Assembly: GCA_020629475.1 (NCBI GenBank)
Contig: JAHDDF010000004.1
Span: 1-36,317, forward strand
Direction of reading: 5' to 3'
Length of the DNA: 36,317 nucleotides
Source of the DNA: Saprospiraceae bacterium
GTDB taxonomy: Bacteria > Bacteroidota > Bacteroidia > Chitinophagales > Saprospiraceae
Below, in pieces: positions 33,813 to 36,317 of the stretch. The position numbers and the translations under genes were made by a program. Below the pieces are notes generated by a model. The model was given only the letters and a program-made list of their open reading frames with translations. It was not told where the DNA came from and made no database searches. The stretch's first letter is position 1. Every line of letters starts with the position of its first letter.

Positions 33813-34832
33813 ATGAAAACGAATAAAACACGTATATGGGCCGGGATTTTTCTCGCCGTCCTGTTCCTTTATTCCTGTTTCCCTGATCCGGAACCTATTA
33901 GCGATGATCCTTTATTGGTTCAAAATCCCGCTATTTTAGAGGTAAGTAAATTAATCAATGATGATCCCGGAAACCCGATGAATTATTTTTCCAGGGCTAC
34001 TCTTCTTCATGATGAAGGCATGTATGACGAAGCGGAATCGGATATGAAAAAGGCCATGTCCTTTGATTCCTCCAACATTGATTTCCGGCACATGCTTTCC
34101 GATATTTACTTTGATGCCGAGAAAGACGCCGATGCCATTTCCCTGTTAGAGGAAACCATTTCCTTGTATCCGGAAAATATCCCTTCCCTTCAGAAACTAT
34201 CCGAGTTCCAATACCTTTTGAACATGAACGGTGCCTCCTTGGAAACCGTGGATAAAATCATGGATATTTCACCCAAGAATAAGGACGGTTATTATCTACG
34301 GGGATTAAATCTGGCGGATATGGGTAAAACCGAGGAGGCAAAAACCGCTTTCAAAAGTGCGGTGGAGCAAGAACCCGCATTTTATGACGCCCTCCTTGAG
34401 TGGGGAACCATCCTTGCCAATGAAGGGAACGCGGAAGCGGAAAAAGTATTAAATAACGCGCTTGCCTTAAGTCCTAAAAACCCGGACGTATTATTTGAAT
34501 TAGGAAACTACCACATGTCCAAGGAGGAAGACGAACAAGCCTTGGACTATTTTAGGCAAACCGTCCTTCAAGACAACCAGTACGCTGACGCGCACATCAA
34601 TTCCGGGTTAATTTTCTTGGATAGGGATTCCGTGGAGGGCGCTTGGAAATTCTTCAATATTGCGGTAGCATCCGACCCGACTTACCCAACGGCATATTAT
34701 TACAGGGGGCTTTGTTCCGCCATGCTAGGGCGGACGAAAGATGCCGAAAACGATTTTTCCCAAGCATTGGAATTGGCTCCGGGTTTCGAGGAAGCGCAAA
34801 TAGCTTTGGATAAACTGAGGGAAAATGAATAA
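33813..34832 (+). CDS. Tetratricopeptide-repeat lipoprotein
   Basis: A 339-residue lipoprotein. The start is ATG at 33813 (MKTNKTRIWAG), so that the signal peptide reaches the lipobox FLYS-C22. An acidic and proline-rich FPDPEPISDDP follows. The rest is about eight TPR units of 34 residues, for example NPMNYFSRATLLHDEGMYDEA, KDGYYLRGLNLADMGKTEEA, NPDVLFELGNYHMSKEEDEQA and PTAYYYRGLCSAMLGRTKDA. TPR proteins are scaffolds for protein contacts; the partner is unknown. It is convergent with der with 13 nt between stop codons and no visible terminator. Confidence 0.88.
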   Translation: MKTNKTRIWAGIFLAVLFLYSCFPDPEPISDDPLLVQNPAILEVSKLINDDPGNPMNYFSRATLLHDEGMYDEAESDMKKAMSFDSSNIDFRHMLSDIYFDAEKDADAISLLEETISLYPENIPSLQKLSEFQYLLNMNGASLETVDKIMDISPKNKDGYYLRGLNLADMGKTEEAKTAFKSAVEQEPAFYDALLEWGTILANEGNAEAEKVLNNALALSPKNPDVLFELGNYHMSKEEDEQALDYFRQTVLQDNQYADAHINSGLIFLDRDSVEGAWKFFNIAVASDPTYPTAYYYRGLCSAMLGRTKDAENDFSQALELAPGFEEAQIALDKLRENE

Positions 34833-34845
34833 CGCCTATTAGAGC

Positions 34846-36150
34846 TTACTTATCCCTAAAGAAAATACCTATCGGGCACCCCGTAAAATCAAAATGCTTA
34901 CGGATTTGGTTTTCGAGGAAATTCCTGTAAGCGGGTTTAATGTGCTCCGGATGGTTACAGAAAAAAGCAAAAGCAGGATAGTAGGTCTTAATTTGGGTAA
35001 TGTACTTAATCTTGATATACCTTCCCCTAGCAGCCGGTGGAGGATAGTGTTCAATAAGCGGCAAAAGCGTATCGTTTAACACCGAGGTTTTTATATTGCT
35101 CCTCCTGCTTTCGTATACCTTAAGGCCCGCGTCTATCGCCTTTAAGATTCGTTGTCTTTCCAAAACGGAAATAAACAAGACAGGGACGTCATTAAACGGT
35201 GCTAATTTTTTCTTGATTTTTTTCTCGAAATCCCTAGCGGAGTTGGTTTCCTTGTCCTTGACCAAGTCCCACTTATTCACCAGAACCACAACGCCTTTAT
35301 TACGCTTTACCGCCAAGCGGAAAATGGACATATCCTGGGCCTCAACGCCCAGCGTGGCATCAATCATCAAGTAACAAACATCGGATTCCTCCAAGGCACG
35401 GATAGCACGCATAACGGAGTAGAATTCAAGATTCTCGTGAACCTTATTCTTTTTACGGATACCTGCCGTATCAATCAAAAGAAATTCCCTATCGTATTTG
35501 TTGTAATGGGAGTGTATGGAGTCCCTTGTGGTTCCCGCAATATTGGTGACCACGTTTCTTTCTTCCCCAAGAAGCGCATTTACGAAAGAAGACTTCCCCA
35601 CATTTGGCTGACCGATTACCGCGAACTTGGGAATGTTCAATTCCTCCGGTTCTTCATCCGATATTTTGTCGGTAACGGCATCCAAAAGTTCACCGCTGCC
35701 ACTTCCCGTTATGGAGGAAAGAAAATGCGTTTCCTCAAAACCTAGGCTCCAAAACTCGTTCGCCTCCAACAGGCGGGCGTGGTTATCCACCTTATTTACC
35801 GCAAGTAAAACGGGCTTATCCGTTCTCCTTAGCATTCTTGCCATTTGCTCGTCCAAGTCCGTGATCCCGGTGGTTACGTCCACCATAAAAACCAAGACCT
35901 CCGCTTCTTCAATCGCGATTTCTACTTGATTACGGATGGCGGCTTCAAAAATATCATCGGAATTCCGGACAAAGCCCCCGGTATCTACGACCGTAAACTT
36001 TTTACCGTTCCAATCACATGCACCGTACATCCTATCACGGGTGACTCCGGAAAAATCATCCACGATAGCTTGACGCTTTCCAATCAAACGATTATAAAGC
36101 GTTGATTTCCCGACATTGGGTCTTCCTACGATGGCTACGATGCTGCTCAT
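34846..36150 (-). CDS. der: GTPase Der (EngA), ribosome assembly
   Basis: A 434-residue tandem GTPase needed for 50S ribosomal subunit maturation. It has two G domains and a C-terminal KH-like domain. The first P-loop GRPNVGKST is at residues 9-17, with DTGG (56-59) and NKVD (119-122). The second P-loop GQPNVGKSS is at 180-188, with DTAGIRKK and NKWD. The C-terminal PPAARGRYIKIKYITQIKTYYPAFAFFCNHPEHIKPAYRNFLENQIRKHF is diagnostic for the KH-like domain. The length is normal. The ATG at 36150 gives the standard N-terminus. A TATCTTTG element on the minus strand lies ~40-46 bp upstream. Confidence 0.98.
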   Translation of the reverse strand: MSSIVAIVGRPNVGKSTLYNRLIGKRQAIVDDFSGVTRDRMYGACDWNGKKFTVVDTGGFVRNSDDIFEAAIRNQVEIAIEEAEVLVFMVDVTTGITDLDEQMARMLRRTDKPVLLAVNKVDNHARLLEANEFWSLGFEETHFLSSITGSGSGELLDAVTDKISDEEPEELNIPKFAVIGQPNVGKSSFVNALLGEERNVVTNIAGTTRDSIHSHYNKYDREFLLIDTAGIRKKNKVHENLEFYSVMRAIRALEESDVCYLMIDATLGVEAQDMSIFRLAVKRNKGVVVLVNKWDLVKDKETNSARDFEKKIKKKLAPFNDVPVLFISVLERQRILKAIDAGLKVYESRRSNIKTSVLNDTLLPLIEHYPPPAARGRYIKIKYITQIKTYYPAFAFFCNHPEHIKPAYRNFLENQIRKHFDFTGCPIGIFFRDK

Positions 36151-36188
36151 GGCTTATTATAATATAATTACCTCTTGAAAAAGGGCTG

Positions 36189-36196
36189 CAAAGATA
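36189..36196 (-). promoter_or_regulatory. Candidate -7 box of the der promoter
   Basis: On the minus strand this reads TATCTTTG, an exact TAnnTTTG match and the same octamer as in front of cvpA. No -33 TTG is clear. The remaining bases to the right edge are A/T-rich with nothing else recognised. Confidence 0.45.
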
Positions 36197-36317
36197 TGCT
36201 AAATATTGGTTTTTTACATTTCCCGAAAATCCACACCTCCATTCCTCCGAAAATAGAAAAAATAAATTTTACGTACGAGACTAAAAATTGCCGGCAAAAG
36301 TCTTGCGGTTCTATAAA

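Overview
This window looks like a chromosomal segment of a Bacteroidota (Bacteroidetes) bacterium. The evidence is a SusC/SusD pair, a complete type IX secretion (T9SS/gliding) core operon in the order porP-gldK-gldL-gldM-gldN, three secreted proteins with T9SS type A C-terminal sorting domains, and several candidate promoters matching the Bacteroidota -7 consensus TAnnTTTG. The gene content suggests an aerobic, polymer-degrading, possibly marine lineage, perhaps Saprospiria-like; that placement is inference only. No tRNA, rRNA, CRISPR, transposase or phage gene was recognised.

Region 1 (1-14001) is a compact polysaccharide utilization locus, most likely for laminarin or another beta-1,3-glucan. 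On the minus strand it reads SusC-type TonB receptor, SusD-type lipoprotein, PKD-domain lipoprotein, Calx-beta/GH16 lipoprotein, then after a terminator a sodium/sugar symporter cut by the left window edge. Divergent from susC is a T9SS-secreted protein made of five tandem Cys-containing carbohydrate-binding-like modules. Convergent with that gene is a membrane-spanning SusR-like regulator (beta-propeller/Y_Y_Y sensor, one TM helix, coiled coil, LuxR-type HTH). The 371-bp divergent intergenic region carries a perfect 15-bp direct repeat with a 22-bp period between two TAnnTTTG elements, a 10+10 bp inverted repeat and a leader hairpin. It is the best candidate for an undescribed regulatory site here.

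Region 2 (14100-20014) is a minus-strand set of household and membrane genes: a DUF2279 protein, cvpA overlapping a PabA/TrpG-type glutamine amidotransferase, a DUF4442 hotdog protein with an alpha/beta hydrolase, and a polysaccharide flippase directly followed by hpt.

Region 3 (20044-28148) holds the T9SS core operon, closed by a strong terminator, with inverted repeats in each gldK-L, L-M and M-N gap. A DUF255/YyaL-type thioredoxin-fold protein lies upstream, one nucleotide from porP. Region 4 (28176-31970) carries two apparent T9SS cargo genes, an M43-type metalloprotease with PKD domains and an endonuclease I family nuclease. Region 5 (32097-36150) has two arsenosugar-biosynthesis genes (a CMD/AhpD-like protein and the radical SAM protein ArsS, with Cys at the position that is selenocysteine in some relatives), a TPR lipoprotein and the essential GTPase gene der.

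Together, the window links glycan capture and cleavage at the cell surface, secreted binding and hydrolytic proteins, and the machine that exports them. All family names come from reading the translated sequence; no database search was run.
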